NCBI GenBank assembly: GCA_963971305.1 | Contig: CAXARO010001771.1 | Coordinates: forward strand, 1-64,000 | Direction: 5' to 3' | Origin: Arcuatula senhousia | Taxonomy: Eukaryota > Mollusca > Bivalvia > Mytilida > Mytilidae | DNA: 64,000 nucleotides | In this document: in pieces, positions 23,500 through 34,490 of the stretch | Layout of the letters: every line of letters begins with the position of its first letter | Position numbering within the stretch: position 1 is the stretch's first letter | The notes under the pieces: model-generated | Told to the model about the DNA's origin: nothing | Database searches by the model: none | What the model saw: the letters and a program-made list of their open reading frames with translations, nothing else | Position numbers and translations under genes: made by a program

Positions 23500-24810
23500 T
23501 ATAGAACACTCGCTGTTACTGACAGCTAGCTGAGAATCATCAATCGACTGAAGTAAAAAAAGAAGTTTGTATCAAAAGTTCGTTCCCTTGTTTCAGAATA
23601 CAAGGCACTAAAGTAATCACCCAACAGCTCACACACTTCTCTGTCGGACGTGACAGTCCGTTCTTTGTAAGATAATTTTGATGTTGATTGTCCATTCTTT
23701 CTCATACGTCTGACTCGCCGATAAAATTCGCCAATGTCAAGTTCTAAGTATCTTTTTAAATCTTCGTATTTTTCCTCCTGCCATCGTTTTTCAGCCGCTC
23801 GTTTCCTTTTTCGAAACTCGCTTTTCGTCTTTATATTTTCGGTAATTCGTATCTCTTGTTGATTTTGATCTTCCGTTGTCTATCCACTTTCGTCTACTTT
23901 CCCGTTATTTAAAGTGATAGTCATTTAAATTTTCGGATTTCCAATATGGCTTTAAATACGAGCAAAACTATCCCATTGGAATGGACGAGTTAGTGGACAT
24001 GTGCAGAGCTATAGTTCTATAAGCTGTACTGCTTTTGAATAAAGTTATTATTATTATTATTAAAAAAAAGTAAGCATTGTTGCATAACATTCGACATCAA
24101 TTACTGTCGGGTCATCATTTTCGGTTTCAAAGTTCAATAGTTTATCGACTTCCGTTCGATACATCATCTTTTCGAAGTCATCAGCCTTAGACCACTCTAG
24201 GGTAACTTTTCTAAATATATATTCGAATATTCTACTTACCAGACCAATATTCATATCTACATGAACAGGAAGGTGGTCAGACACCTCATAAGGACAATCA
24301 TACCAAACATCAACAAAATTTAAGCCATTACAAATATATTCAGAAATACATAAATAATCTAATAGAGATTTTCTACAAAGGTCTTTACTTCTATAAGAAT
24401 AGATATTTTTTTGTTATGTATAAGCGGTACTGGTTTTAAGTTTCTTTCATGCAAAAATTTACAAAATGCAGATTTGTTACCACTTATTTGACTACATGTA
24501 CATGTATTAGAAAAATCTACATTGACATCACCACCTAAAATGGTAACAATCTTCACCTACAATATCATATTAGGTCGACAATGCTTCTAAATATTTGAAA
24601 TACACCTCTGTCGAAAATTGGTTGATGGAAACAGTGTACAAATAATACAAATATCAACATAAGATTCACTGTAACGATTCAACCGTTTTTCTGGCATAGC
24701 TACATATATGTACATCAAGTTGTTCATAAATAAACAAACTTTGAGGTAAATGGTCATAATGTATAAAAGAAGAAATTTTGCATTACACTGTTGCCATAGA
24801 ATCAGCAATG
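23500..24810 (-). pseudogene. Decayed LINE ORF2, endonuclease and linker
   Basis: Minus strand. 24808-24587 matches the start of an APE-type endonuclease in broken form. 24556-24359 has ILGGDVNVDFSNT, the GD-x-N motif. 24284-24060 has SDHLPVHVDMNIGL, the terminal SDH motif, followed by the E-W-S-K-A region. 23900-23520 reads in another frame as a basic linker (ITENIKTKSEFRKRKRAAEK). The 23930-24059 stretch is foreign, being a LINE 3' tail. The endonuclease part is duplicated at 34491-35240. Confidence 0.6.
23930..24059 (+). mobile_element. 5'-truncated LINE 3' end with (TTA)n tail
   Basis: The plus-strand segment ends GCTTTTGAATAAAGTTATTA followed by a TTA microsatellite and A-run. AATAAA plus the TTA tail is the 3' end of a non-LTR element. 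It interrupts the decayed LINE, and the left breakpoint of the big tandem duplication (CAGAG at 24004) falls inside it. Confidence 0.5.
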
Positions 24811-26415
24811 ATTTGCTTCAAGAACCCTAACAAAACAGTGTCAACAGACATTTTTTGACTGAAATTTGAACATCCCTTTTCCTAAATATGTTGACATTTT
24901 ATTACAGTTTCCTGTAGCGCAGATGTTTCATTTTGAGAAAAATAGCCTCAACCTTGGTCCTCGCCGTTTTGATTTTTCGCTATCTTAAGGGCCATAAAAA
25001 GTTTTTATTTGAGAACTTACCTAAAATACATAATTTTAGTTTCTCTTTACATCTGCCATGTTGTTCATAGATAAAGCTGGTAACACTAAATTATGTATCA
25101 AAATTTAGGGAAGTGCCAAATACCAATATTATAGTAGTTTAGCACAGTTGCATCCCCATCTTTTGACCTTGACCTTGATTTTCTGGTTTAATGAGTTTGA
25201 TATTTTTATTGCATATAATAGCAGCGTTTAAGTATAATAAACGCCTCTCATTCCCAGAAACTGAAAATCCTTATAAATGTATGAAAATTTAGTGGAAGTA
25301 AGAAAGAATTATTGTTTCTGATGGTGCCGCCAGGCGAAACATATTTTAGTGTTTACTCTGGTTTCATGTTTTAGCCAACTAGAATGAAAACTGTTGTAGA
25401 TAGAGAAAAGCTATTGCTTGTCTAATAGACCAGCGGCGGATATCGAAAGAGACGTCTAATTAAGAAGTTTATATTACCCGATAACCATATAGATGTTTTA
25501 TGGCCCGACCACGTTTGTGGATCGGCCATATAGTCTTACCATTGTCCGTCCGTCCGTCCGTCGGTAACACTTTGGTTAAGTTCTTGGTTAAGGTCCATTA
25601 CTTGGATACTAGATGTTGGGGGTCAATGATATTTCACTACTAAATGTGTCTTAGTCTTAGGTAAGGTGACACCACCCACTATAAATAAGGTCACTGTGAC
25701 CTATATTTTACGCATGAATGACTGGTTAAGTTCTTGGTTAAGGTCCATATCTCAGATACTACATGTTGATGGTCAATGGTATTTCACCACTAGATGTGTC
25801 TTGGGTAACATGACACCACCCAATAAAAATTAAGTCGCTATGATCTATATTTTATGCATGACCGACTTCGGTCAAGTTCTTGGTTAAGGTCCATAATTTG
25901 GATACTTGATGTTGGGGGTCAATGATATTTAACCATTAGATGTGTCTTTGGTAAGGTGACACCAATGACCATACACTAGAAATGAGGTCACTGTGACCTA
26001 TATTTTACGCATGAATGACTTTGGTTTAGTTCTTGGTTAAGGTCCATATCTTGAATACTACATGTTAGGGGTCAATAATATTTCACTACTCGCGATGAGT
26101 CTTGGTAACATGGCACCACCCACCGGAAATAAGGTCATACCGACCTTTAATTTGCACATGAACACTTTTGATCAATTTCTTGGTAAAGGTCCATATCCCA
26201 GGTAATATTATTAATTGATATTGTTAACTTGATTTGATTAGTTGAATCATACCAGGTGACCTGGTGATATTTGTTTATATTGACTGGTCACGTGCAAAAA
26301 AAATGATATTGCACGGTCACGTGTTTCATTCTAATCTCGGTTCGTTTCATTTCCCGGCCAAGAAGACACCCCAATGGCAAAGCAGAAATAAGTGAACAAA
26401 TGCAAATAACGACTC

Positions 26416-26643
26416 TCAAATGAGAATTTCAGCAGAGACGACTGAATTCCCAACCAATGATTTGTTCATTTGTTGATTTGGCAATTGTAGATTGAAATTG
26501 AACAATTCTTGGAATGGGAATTCAGTCTCATCAACAAAATAAACAATACCTTGAATATGTAAGCTGTCTTTCCCTAAAAGTAAAAAGCTACCAAAGTCAT
26601 TGACAGTTGGATGGAATAGAAATTTAAAGGTTAGTTCTTCCAT
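26416..26643 (-). CDS. Unrecognised 75-codon ORF inside the pearl-core insertion
   Basis: The ATG at 26643 opens a 75-codon frame beginning MEELTFKFLFHPTVNDFGSF. The same frame stays open in copy 2 (36846-37073) with one visible amino-acid change (D to G). Conservation means little because the duplication is recent. I do not recognise the protein. It may be a captured exon or chance. Confidence 0.25.
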   Translation of the reverse strand: MEELTFKFLFHPTVNDFGSFLLLGKDSLHIQGIVYFVDETEFPFQELFNFNLQLPNQQMNKSLVGNSVVSAEILI

Positions 26644-26800
26644 CTTACAACCCACAGTGACACAAAACTATTTATCTTTTTTGAATGCTAGGATTTCAGT
26701 ATGAGAAAACAATATACAAATTTATTGCAATTACTACAGTTTGCAGATCACAATGTAAGCACAACATTTTAATCACTAGGAAAGTTTAATTAATAATATA

Positions 26801-26938
26801 ACAAATATAGCCTTCAACCACGGTTGATACGAAAAATATCGACCTGAGATATGCATATCGACCTCCAACTTCGTTGTCGGGTCGATATGCCTCAGGTCGA
26901 TATTTTCTCGTATCTACCTACTAAAAGGCTATATTTGT
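26801..26938. repeat. 138-bp imperfect hairpin
   Basis: ACAAATATAGCCTT at 26801-26814 pairs with AAGGCTATATTTGT at 26925-26938. Inner arms AAATATCGACCTGAG and CTCAGGTCGATATTT also pair. A short MITE-like foldback; the same hairpin lies at 37231-37368 in copy 2. Confidence 0.75.
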
Positions 26939-27302
26939 ATAATACACATTGAGGGTCAATGATATTTCAAGAACGGGAGGGCCATCCTGTGGCTCGTAGA
27001 CACATTTTCTTGTTTAACCTAAATAAAAGTTTGATTATTCTAATTTATTTATAATATATATGATATGGTCAGAATATATCGAATGAGATGAGCATGCGTC
27101 AAGTGGAATGGTAGCTGTTTAAGTATCTCCGACAACTTTGGGTTTCCTAATATTTAATACATATGATACAGGCTAAATAACTATGCGTATATAATCTGCA
27201 AAGACTTTATTGCATGTGAAACAAAAGGTTTATTGTATTTAAATTCTGAAGATCGTTTCAAACTGATAAATAAACTTGAACTATAGTCACCTGAAAAACA
27301 AG

Positions 27303-28388
27303 ATGGATGCCGACCAAAACAAAGTCGAACCTCAGTCTCAACCAACTATAAGCAACCTATTGATAGATACTCCTCTTTCAAGTAAAAGAAAGACCGCTGA
27401 CAGTCCAGATAACCTACCCGCCACAATCAAACAGCAATCTCGACAAACTCGTCGGCGAAACTCCACAGGAGAGGTAACAGAATCTATAACTGCCACCAAG
27501 GCCACCACTAAAAAGACACCTGCTGCCTCCAAAAGCCTGACACAAAAAATTCTGGAAGCTCTTTCTAGTCCAGAAGTCCTAAACACAATTATCCCAGTGC
27601 TAGCTGAAAAGATAAGCGAAACTCTGACTCAAAACATCAAATTAGAAATTGAAAATTACACAAAGCCATTACTTGAAACAATAAACCAACATGAGAAAAC
27701 AATAGAAGATCAGAGAACCAAGATATGCCACCAATTTATTAAACTGGCAACAATTGAAAAAGCTATGTCTGATCAGATATTATCTAATAAAGAAAGAGAG
27801 AAAGACATAGACTTCCTCTATCAGAGAGTTGGTGAATTAGAAAATCAATTAGAGCTCCAACAGCAGTACTCGAGGAGAACGAGCCTGCGCTTCCATAATG
27901 TGCCGGTGCCCGTAAGTGATTTCGGTCAAATCCAGCATCCTGTTGATACAGACAACTTAATTATTGATATCTGTAAAGAGAAGCTTAAAGTCACACTTAC
28001 TCAAGATGATATTAGCAGGTCACATGTTATAGGCAAGGCAACCAGTAATGGCAAGTGCCAAGTTATTGTCCGATTCATTTCATACAGGAAAAGAAACTTG
28101 GTATATACAAACAAAAAAGCTCTTAAAGGTGATGAGCATGGAATATTCATTACTGAAAACCTGACTCAGTTCCGACATGGACTCATGACACGCTTATCAA
28201 AACTTAAGAAAGACAAACTTATTAGTGCCTACTGGACTTCAGATGGTCGCATATTTGTTAAGTGTACCGAGGAGGGTCGCACGACGATTATCAACACCCA
28301 TGGTGACATTACAAACCTACAACAAGATGCAAGAGCACAGTTAGGGTACCCATCTTCACCCGAACGACCAGGTGATGCAAGTTCGTAA
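27303..28388 (+). CDS. LINE ORF1 protein (coiled coil plus RRM-like domain)
   Basis: 361 codons from the first ATG (27303); the frame is open a few codons upstream but without another ATG. The N-terminal ~90 residues are basic and low in complexity (SKRKTADSPDN, RQTRRRNSTGE). Residues ~110-200 are helical and charged, ending in LYQRVGELENQLELQQQYSR, a coiled coil. The segment RRTSLRFHNVPVPVSDFG begins an RRM-like fold as in L1-type ORF1 proteins, and ISRSHVIGKATSNGKCQVIV and the following basic stretch fit its later strands. Such proteins bind the element RNA as a trimeric chaperone. No zinc knuckle is seen. ORF2 follows after 913 bp in another frame. Confidence 0.8.
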   Translation: MDADQNKVEPQSQPTISNLLIDTPLSSKRKTADSPDNLPATIKQQSRQTRRRNSTGEVTESITATKATTKKTPAASKSLTQKILEALSSPEVLNTIIPVLAEKISETLTQNIKLEIENYTKPLLETINQHEKTIEDQRTKICHQFIKLATIEKAMSDQILSNKEREKDIDFLYQRVGELENQLELQQQYSRRTSLRFHNVPVPVSDFGQIQHPVDTDNLIIDICKEKLKVTLTQDDISRSHVIGKATSNGKCQVIVRFISYRKRNLVYTNKKALKGDEHGIFITENLTQFRHGLMTRLSKLKKDKLISAYWTSDGRIFVKCTEEGRTTIINTHGDITNLQQDARAQLGYPSSPERPGDASS

Positions 28389-29301
28389 AAACAATGAATT
28401 TCTATTAAAGATATCTTGTGTACAAACTTATTATGATACCACATATATGAAGTCGTTCACATTTATTTATCTGCATACTTTGTTACAGTAATATTTTGTC
28501 CTTGTACTGTACAATTTTACTATTATGTTTACTTTAAAACAGGTTAAACATGTTTTAGTACTATTACTACTATTTTCATTCATAACCTATCAACCAAAGT
28601 ACACGCCTTAGAAGTTTTTGTCCAATCAGGAATCTGATCGATAATTAGAAAATTTAAATTTTTCCCAGGTAATTATTGGCCGTAACAGTATGATTCGCCA
28701 ATGACTTGAATGATTTTTTTTTCTTTTGTAGAAATTGTTTTAATGAAAAGTTTATAATTTATGAATTTGAATATATATATATGCATCAAGTAAAGTTTCA
28801 GAGACTAGAATTTTAAAAATGGTTGAATTCAATACTTTTTTGTAAATTTACCATGCCTTCTCCCCTTTCAACTGGTTAGTTGGTGAAAACGGATAAATAT
28901 GTTTTGAGAATGATTTAATACATATTCATATATTACATCTTATTATAATAAAGCGATCATTATTCATAAGCTAAATTAAATGGAAAATAATTTATTTAAA
29001 TAAACAAAGTTTTTAACCGATTTCATGTGGATTTGAAATTGAAATCTTTTATTTAAATTGATAAAGCCGAAGTCTATCCAATAATTGACTCAAATCAGTT
29101 TTCAAGGAAACCCAAACCATCATTCAGCAATGATCGCTTTATCCTTATCGACATGTACATATGTTTTGTTCATTTCTTTGTATACTTTGTTTACTATCTT
29201 ACTTGGTGTCTGTGTTCTGATGAGTGTACCGGTCATTTTTCCATTATTAAGCGACTGGTCATCCTGCTGTTGCTGGATTACTACTCTTTACCCGAAGGGT
29301 G
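28389..29301 (+). other. LINE inter-ORF spacer
   Basis: 913 bp between the ORF1 stop and the ORF2 ATG, very AT-rich. A 74-codon frame (29085-29309) ends overlapping the ORF2 start; it is hydrophobic but not recognised. The spacer is unusually long for a bicistronic LINE, so ORF2 may be expressed by reinitiation or from another transcript. Confidence 0.5.
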
Positions 29302-32300
29302 ATGGATAGTGATCTAGTAGCATACAGGATGGCCATTGGTTTATTTAACTGTCTCCGAAGAAAAGTCCGTGGTTTACCTAAACTATGCAGATATACTGAA
29401 ATATTTCATGTAAACTTACTGTGTTCATTCCTGGTTCTCTCTCTCTTCATCTTGCAGTCAACTTTACCGAAAGTTGACATTGTTTTCCTGTTTTTTGTCA
29501 TTCATTATATCCTTATTATCGGAAACATTGAACAAAATCCTGGGCCCCATACCGATGAAGGTAGTCGAGAACATGATTTTATATCTATATGCACTATTAA
29601 TATACGAAGTATAAGAAATAAACTCGATTTTCTCAATGATTTTGCCGACGAATTTGATATCTTAGCTGTAACCGAAACACACTTAGATCCCACAGTAAAA
29701 ACTGAATCATTATTGCTGGACTGCTTTTCACATAATCCTATTAGACGTGATCGAAATAACTCCGGAGGTGGAATAGCAATTTATGCGAAAGAACATGTCT
29801 ATATAAAACAAATCACTGAACTTGAGAATCAAATAGATGAAACTATCTGGGTAGAAATTCGAACTAAAGGTCAAAGATTTCTCCTATGTAACACCTATAG
29901 ACCTGAGTGGACGGACGATAGATATTGGACACGATTAAATCATGCTTTGGGTATTGCCAATCAATTTTCAGACAACGTTGTTTTGACGGGCGATTTGAAC
30001 TCCGACCTTTTTAAAGTAAACAACAATAAACTTATTGATACAATGAGCATATTTAATCTGAACAATGTTATTACTAAACCCACTCGTGTAACAGTAAACA
30101 GTCAAACCCTTTTAGATCCAATTATTATAAGTGATTCACTAAACTGCAAAGCCTCTGATGTTTTAACTGTTCCGAGATCGATAAGTGACCACGATGCATC
30201 TATTGCATTCCTTGATTGTCCCCTTAAAACACCCCCGTCCTTCCAAAGAGAAATTTGGCTATATAAAAACATTGATAAAGTTAAGTTCGGTCAAAAACTT
30301 GACGATGTAGATTGGGACACTATCCTTCCGAACGACAGTAGTGTTGATGATATGTGCGATGCATTTACAGATACTTTTTTAAATATAGCTAAAGAATGTA
30401 TTCCAACAAAGAATGTTACTGTTAGAACCAAAGACAAACCATGGTTCAACAACGAACTGCGTCGTGAAATGAGAATAAGAGACAGATTAAGAAAAAAGGC
30501 TATAAAATCTAATTCTGAAATTGCTACCTTACGATACAAACAACAGCGAAATAAGGTCAATAATTTAAAAAAGATTGCAAGAGAGAAGTTTGAACAAAAT
30601 TTAGATAATATTATATTGGAAAATGCTGGAAATTCTAAAACGTATTGGAAACTAATGAAAATGTTAATAAAATCAACCAAAGGCTCTAGCAGTATCCCAC
30701 CTTTAAAAAATATTGCCAACAATCCCAACTATAGCGACTTCGTTTATGATGATCAAGACAAATGTAACATAATGAATCAATACTTTTCTTTAATTTCAAA
30801 AGTTAACGATGAAAATATCCCTCTCCCAAATTTTCCAAATAGATGTGATACTCAACTTTACGATATTGAAATTGAGGCAAATGAGATCGTTGACATAATA
30901 CAGACTCTAAGCCCTAATAAGGCTTCTGGACCAGATGTTATAAGCCACAGAATGCTTAAACTATTTCCAGAAAAAATAGCAATACCTTTAAAACTCATTT
31001 TTAATAAATCACTACGCCAAAGTAGCTTTCCTTCCAAATGGAAAATTGGTCACATAACAACCATTTTTAAAAAAGGTGACCCATCTCTCCCCTCTAACTA
31101 CAGACCTATATCTCTCATTAGCTGTGTCGGGAAGGTAATGGAGCGAATTATCTTCAAGCATGTGTACAATCATCTCCATGATAACCGACTTATATACCAA
31201 TATCAATCGGGCTTTCTTCCGAAATTCTCAACTGTACATCAGTTACTCGAAATGCACAACTGTATTGTTAATTCGTACGAAAAGAAAGAGATTAACTGTT
31301 TCGTGTTTTGCGATTTTGCTAAAGCTTTTGACAAAGTTTGGCACAATGGTCTACTCCACAAAATGAAAGCTTATGGTATAAGTGGTAGTTTACACAGCTG
31401 GTTTGCTAACTACCTTTTCGAGAGATCACAGAGAGTCATGATAAATCAATCTTCATCCTCTAGTTGTAGCGTTCAAGCTGGTGTTCCACAGGGTTCTGTA
31501 CTTGGTCCCTTGTTGTTTGTTATTTATATTAATGATATAGCAGAGGAATTAACATCATTATGTAGATTATTCGCCGATGATACATCTTTTAACTATTCCG
31601 ATAGTGATCAAAATCGGGTAAAATTAGCCATTGATCATGATCTTAAAGAGCTTGACGACTGGTCGAAGAAATGGCTTATGTCTTTCAACCCAGACAAAAC
31701 CGAAATAATAGTATTTTCTAATTCTGCTATACCGAATCTAAGTTTTGAGCTAAACGACAAAACTATTCCTATTCAAGACTCACATAAACACCTAGGTGTT
31801 ACATTTAGCAATGATGCTAAATGGAATCTTCATATAGAAAACATTATAAATAGTGCTAAGCGACATCTAAACATCCTAAGGAAACTAAAATACCAATTAT
31901 GTAGAAATACCTTAGAAAATCTTTATCTTGTATTCATAAGACCCATTTTCGAATATGCGTCCGAGGTGTGGGACAATTGTGGAACTATTAACTCAAATAA
32001 ACTTGAACAGCTGCAGCTTGAGGCTGCAAGATTGGTAACGGGTCTTCCCGTCTTCACTAAAAAGGAATTGATTTACAGTGAAGTTGGTTGGGAACCACTA
32101 GCAGAGAGACGAAGAAAACGAAAACTTAATATGTTTTACAATATTTTTAACCATAATGCCCCGTCGTATCTTACAAACCTTATCCCGCCGCAAGTTCAAA
32201 CTATTTCTACGTATCCCCTTAGAAATGGTGAAGACATTATCCTTCCTTATTGCAGATTATCCTTAACTAGAGATTCTTTTATCCCTGCTACCATTAGACT

Positions 32301-32745
32301 ATGGAATGACTTAGATATAAACATTCGACACATGCAATCAGCTAAAAAATTCAAATACGAACTTAAGAAAAACAGTAACTCTACTGTGAAAGTTCCTAAA
32401 TACTTTTCCTATGGCCCACGAAAATTCAACATGATATTGACCCAATTGAGATGTTCCGCTTCATTCCTAAATGGTGACCTATTCAAAGCCAATATTATAA
32501 CAGACTCTTCTTGTCGATGTGGCTTTGCCATTGAAAACATAAACCATTACTTCTTTGAATGTCCCTTATATAACGAACATAGAGCTATACTTGTCAATGA
32601 TCTCAGCTGGCTCCCAAATAACACCATTTTAAATGCGACTCTTCTTACATGTGGTAGTACCGCATTAAGTCAAGAGCAAAACGAGACTATTTTCAAACAT
32701 TCATTTGATTATATCAAACGGACTAAGAGATTTTTAATAGTGTAG
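29302..32745 (+). CDS. LINE ORF2: 2A-like motif, APE endonuclease, reverse transcriptase, Cys-rich C-terminus
   Basis: 1147 codons from the ATG at 29302. Residues ~30-73 are hydrophobic, then GNIEQNPGP (74-82), a variant of the 2A ribosome-skipping motif. The APE-type endonuclease follows: SICTINIRSIRNKLDFL (~96), AVTETHLD (~125), a GDLNSD motif and RSISDHD (~293-297). The RT has NYRPISLISCVGKVMERI, FCDFAKAFDKVWH (motif A, ~670), AGVPQGSVLGPLLFVIYIND (motif B) and LFADDTSF (motif C, ~757). A C-terminal CRCG...H...C cluster lies at ~1070-1090. All key residues are present and there is no stop. The protein nicks target DNA and primes reverse transcription there. The order and the C-terminus fit the CR1/jockey superfamily. 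Confidence 0.92.
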   Translation: MDSDLVAYRMAIGLFNCLRRKVRGLPKLCRYTEIFHVNLLCSFLVLSLFILQSTLPKVDIVFLFFVIHYILIIGNIEQNPGPHTDEGSREHDFISICTINIRSIRNKLDFLNDFADEFDILAVTETHLDPTVKTESLLLDCFSHNPIRRDRNNSGGGIAIYAKEHVYIKQITELENQIDETIWVEIRTKGQRFLLCNTYRPEWTDDRYWTRLNHALGIANQFSDNVVLTGDLNSDLFKVNNNKLIDTMSIFNLNNVITKPTRVTVNSQTLLDPIIISDSLNCKASDVLTVPRSISDHDASIAFLDCPLKTPPSFQREIWLYKNIDKVKFGQKLDDVDWDTILPNDSSVDDMCDAFTDTFLNIAKECIPTKNVTVRTKDKPWFNNELRREMRIRDRLRKKAIKSNSEIATLRYKQQRNKVNNLKKIAREKFEQNLDNIILENAGNSKTYWKLMKMLIKSTKGSSSIPPLKNIANNPNYSDFVYDDQDKCNIMNQYFSLISKVNDENIPLPNFPNRCDTQLYDIEIEANEIVDIIQTLSPNKASGPDVISHRMLKLFPEKIAIPLKLIFNKSLRQSSFPSKWKIGHITTIFKKGDPSLPSNYRPISLISCVGKVMERIIFKHVYNHLHDNRLIYQYQSGFLPKFSTVHQLLEMHNCIVNSYEKKEINCFVFCDFAKAFDKVWHNGLLHKMKAYGISGSLHSWFANYLFERSQRVMINQSSSSSCSVQAGVPQGSVLGPLLFVIYINDIAEELTSLCRLFADDTSFNYSDSDQNRVKLAIDHDLKELDDWSKKWLMSFNPDKTEIIVFSNSAIPNLSFELNDKTIPIQDSHKHLGVTFSNDAKWNLHIENIINSAKRHLNILRKLKYQLCRNTLENLYLVFIRPIFEYASEVWDNCGTINSNKLEQLQLEAARLVTGLPVFTKKELIYSEVGWEPLAERRRKRKLNMFYNIFNHNAPSYLTNLIPPQVQTISTYPLRNGEDIILPYCRLSLTRDSFIPATIRLWNDLDINIRHMQSAKKFKYELKKNSNSTVKVPKYFSYGPRKFNMILTQLRCSASFLNGDLFKANIITDSSCRCGFAIENINHYFFECPLYNEHRAILVNDLSWLPNNTILNATLLTCGSTALSQEQNETIFKHSFDYIKRTKRFLIV

Positions 32746-33084
32746 GCCCCACTCATCATTTCTTCCAACACAGACACCAAGCAATCCCTTCTCTTACTTC
32801 TATAACTCCTAAAAAGTTTTTCTTTCTTATTCTTATTCAGCAATTATACTTTATTGTTTGTTTTGTTATTTACAAATGTAACTTGCATGCATGCTCAACT
32901 TGTATATTCATTGTATTGTTTAACTATGTTATGGAGAGGACTTCATAAGTATGTTTTACTTGTGTCCAATCCAATTTGTGTATTTTTACAAATAAAATAT
33001 GTTTAAACTAAATATATCGAAAAAATACGTTTTGTACAGATATCGTACAAAAACCTCTGACGGTTTCATTATTTAAATTATTTT

Positions 33085-34063
33085 TATGGTTACTACTATT
33101 GCATTATTTTTATATGTGGTTTTCGCAATGTTTTCCCATCTCATTCTTGGTAACAATTGACACTATTCCACAACTCACTGAAAGTGCAAAAATGTTGTGC
33201 TTGTTTGATGGACTGAACACTTTGTATGAATTGAAAATGGTCATTAATTAGAATAAATGACAAACAACGTATATACATTTTACATAACATAAAATTGTCA
33301 GAAAATAGAATTAATTGACAATCAAAGTAATATGAGACATAATAATTTCAGCATATTAAAACAAAAGTCCATCAAAGATGGGGTAACTTTCCGCCATAAG
33401 CAATAAGCTTTACAAAACATAAACTTGGCAGAAAAATCAAATTAGTTGACCATAAAAGATATATGAGACATAATTATTGTAGCAAAACAAAACAAAAAAT
33501 TAAGTTAACAGTTAAAATGACAAATGAAAGAAAAATATAAAATAAATGAGATGGTGAATGGGGTGGGTTGGAGGGTCCAAATTTTTAAAAACAAATTGCA
33601 TCAATTTAAATTGCTGTTGACCTGTTCGAATTATGTTGAATAAACTGGATTGAACTGGTTTTGAGGTCAATCAATAATAACCTGGATTATCCCCTTTTCC
33701 CATACATTAATGTATACCCATAAAATAATTTATTTCATTAATTAATAATTTATGGTTACTACTATTGCATTATTTTTATATGTGGTTTTCGCAATGTTTT
33801 CCCATCTCATTCTTGGTAACAATTAACACTATTCCACAACTCACTGAAAGTGCAACAATGTTGTGCTTGTTTGATGGACTGAACACTTTGTATGAATTGA
33901 AAATGGTCATTTATTAGAATAAATGACAAACAACGTATATACATTTTACATAACATAAAATTGTCAGAAAATAAAATTAATTGACAATCAAAGTAATATG
34001 AGACATAATAATTTCAGCATATTAAAACAGAAGTCCATCAAAGATGGGGTAACTTTCCGCCAT
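33085..34063 (-). repeat. Ngaro B2-A2-B1 repeat block, copy 1
   Basis: TATGGTTACTACTATTGCAT begins a ~313-bp unit at 33085 and again at 33751, 666 bp apart. The A unit (33576-33750), which matches 47612-47790, lies between them. This is the duplicated 3' end of the Ngaro-like element. It preserves the empty site (CATTCTTGGTAAC, 33142-33154) of the TIR transposon in copy 2. Confidence 0.75.
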
Positions 34064-34490
34064 ATTATTGCAAAGCAATAAACCCCCATCCACAACATAT
34101 TTGCAATAAAACAAAAAGAACATTCAAACTATATGAAAAACATTAATAATAACAGTTTACTCAACATTAAGTCAAGAGTTTCACATTGGACGCATACCTA
34201 CATTTTTTGTTCATGTAAGAGTAAATAACTTCATGTACATGTACAATATATTAATGTATCATTTAAAAAGATGACCATTCTAAAAATTAACAGATTGGCT
34301 CTGTCCCCCTGCTATATGTATATGTACAATGTTTGTAAATTCTTCATGAAACATTAAAATAAAGCAAAAATTCATTTACGAAGTCTCTTAAATCATACAC
34401 ATATTACCTAATATCAACATTGAACAACAGAGCTATAGTTCTATAAGCTGTACTGCTTTTGAATAAAGTTATTATTATTATTATTAAAAA

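Larger units (their letters stand above)
25500..27011 (+). mobile_element. Pearl/HINE-like element, copy 1
   Basis: Head hairpin ATGGCCCGACCAC / GTGGATCGGCCAT (25500-25529), then a GTCCGTCCGTCCGTCC tract (25544-25561). About five core units of ~150 bp follow, each opening with AAGTTCTTGGTTAAGGTCCA, and the tail word CGGGAGGGCCAT lies at 26974-26984. The core is interrupted at about 26205-26942 by a segment with its own hairpins; the core word GAGGGTCAATGATATTTCA resumes right after it. This is the classic pearl layout. Confidence 0.75.
27073..33020 (+). mobile_element. Full-length non-LTR retrotransposon (CR1/jockey-like) with 10-bp target duplication
   Basis: AATATATCGA occurs at 27073-27082 and 33011-33020. 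The undisturbed sequence at 37503-37512 in copy 2 has it once, followed by the same flank, so the insert is 27083-33010 (about 5.93 kb). Layout: 220-bp 5' leader, ORF1 (27303-28388), 913-bp spacer, ORF2 (29302-32745), 265-bp 3' region ending in ACAAATAAAATATGTTTAAA. Both ORFs are uninterrupted and the duplication is exact, so the insertion is young and could still be competent. Confidence 0.9.
24004..34427 (+). repeat. Tandem duplication, copy 1 (with LINE insertion)
   Basis: The 4.49-kb unit begins at CAGAG (24004) and ends just before the next CAGAG (34428). It consists of the LINE endonuclease piece, a pearl-like element, a flank, and the 3' end of the Ngaro-like element. After removing the 5.93-kb LINE the length agrees with copy 2 to within about 7 bp, which is explained by an extra ATTCGAC in copy 2 near 34520. 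By eye I count about eight differences over the first 3 kb, so the duplication is young or allelic. Confidence 0.9.

Noticed and set aside
29251..29301. Upstream GTG start for LINE ORF2
   Set aside because: The frame opens at 29251 but the first ATG is at 29302; no reason to prefer GTG in an animal gene.
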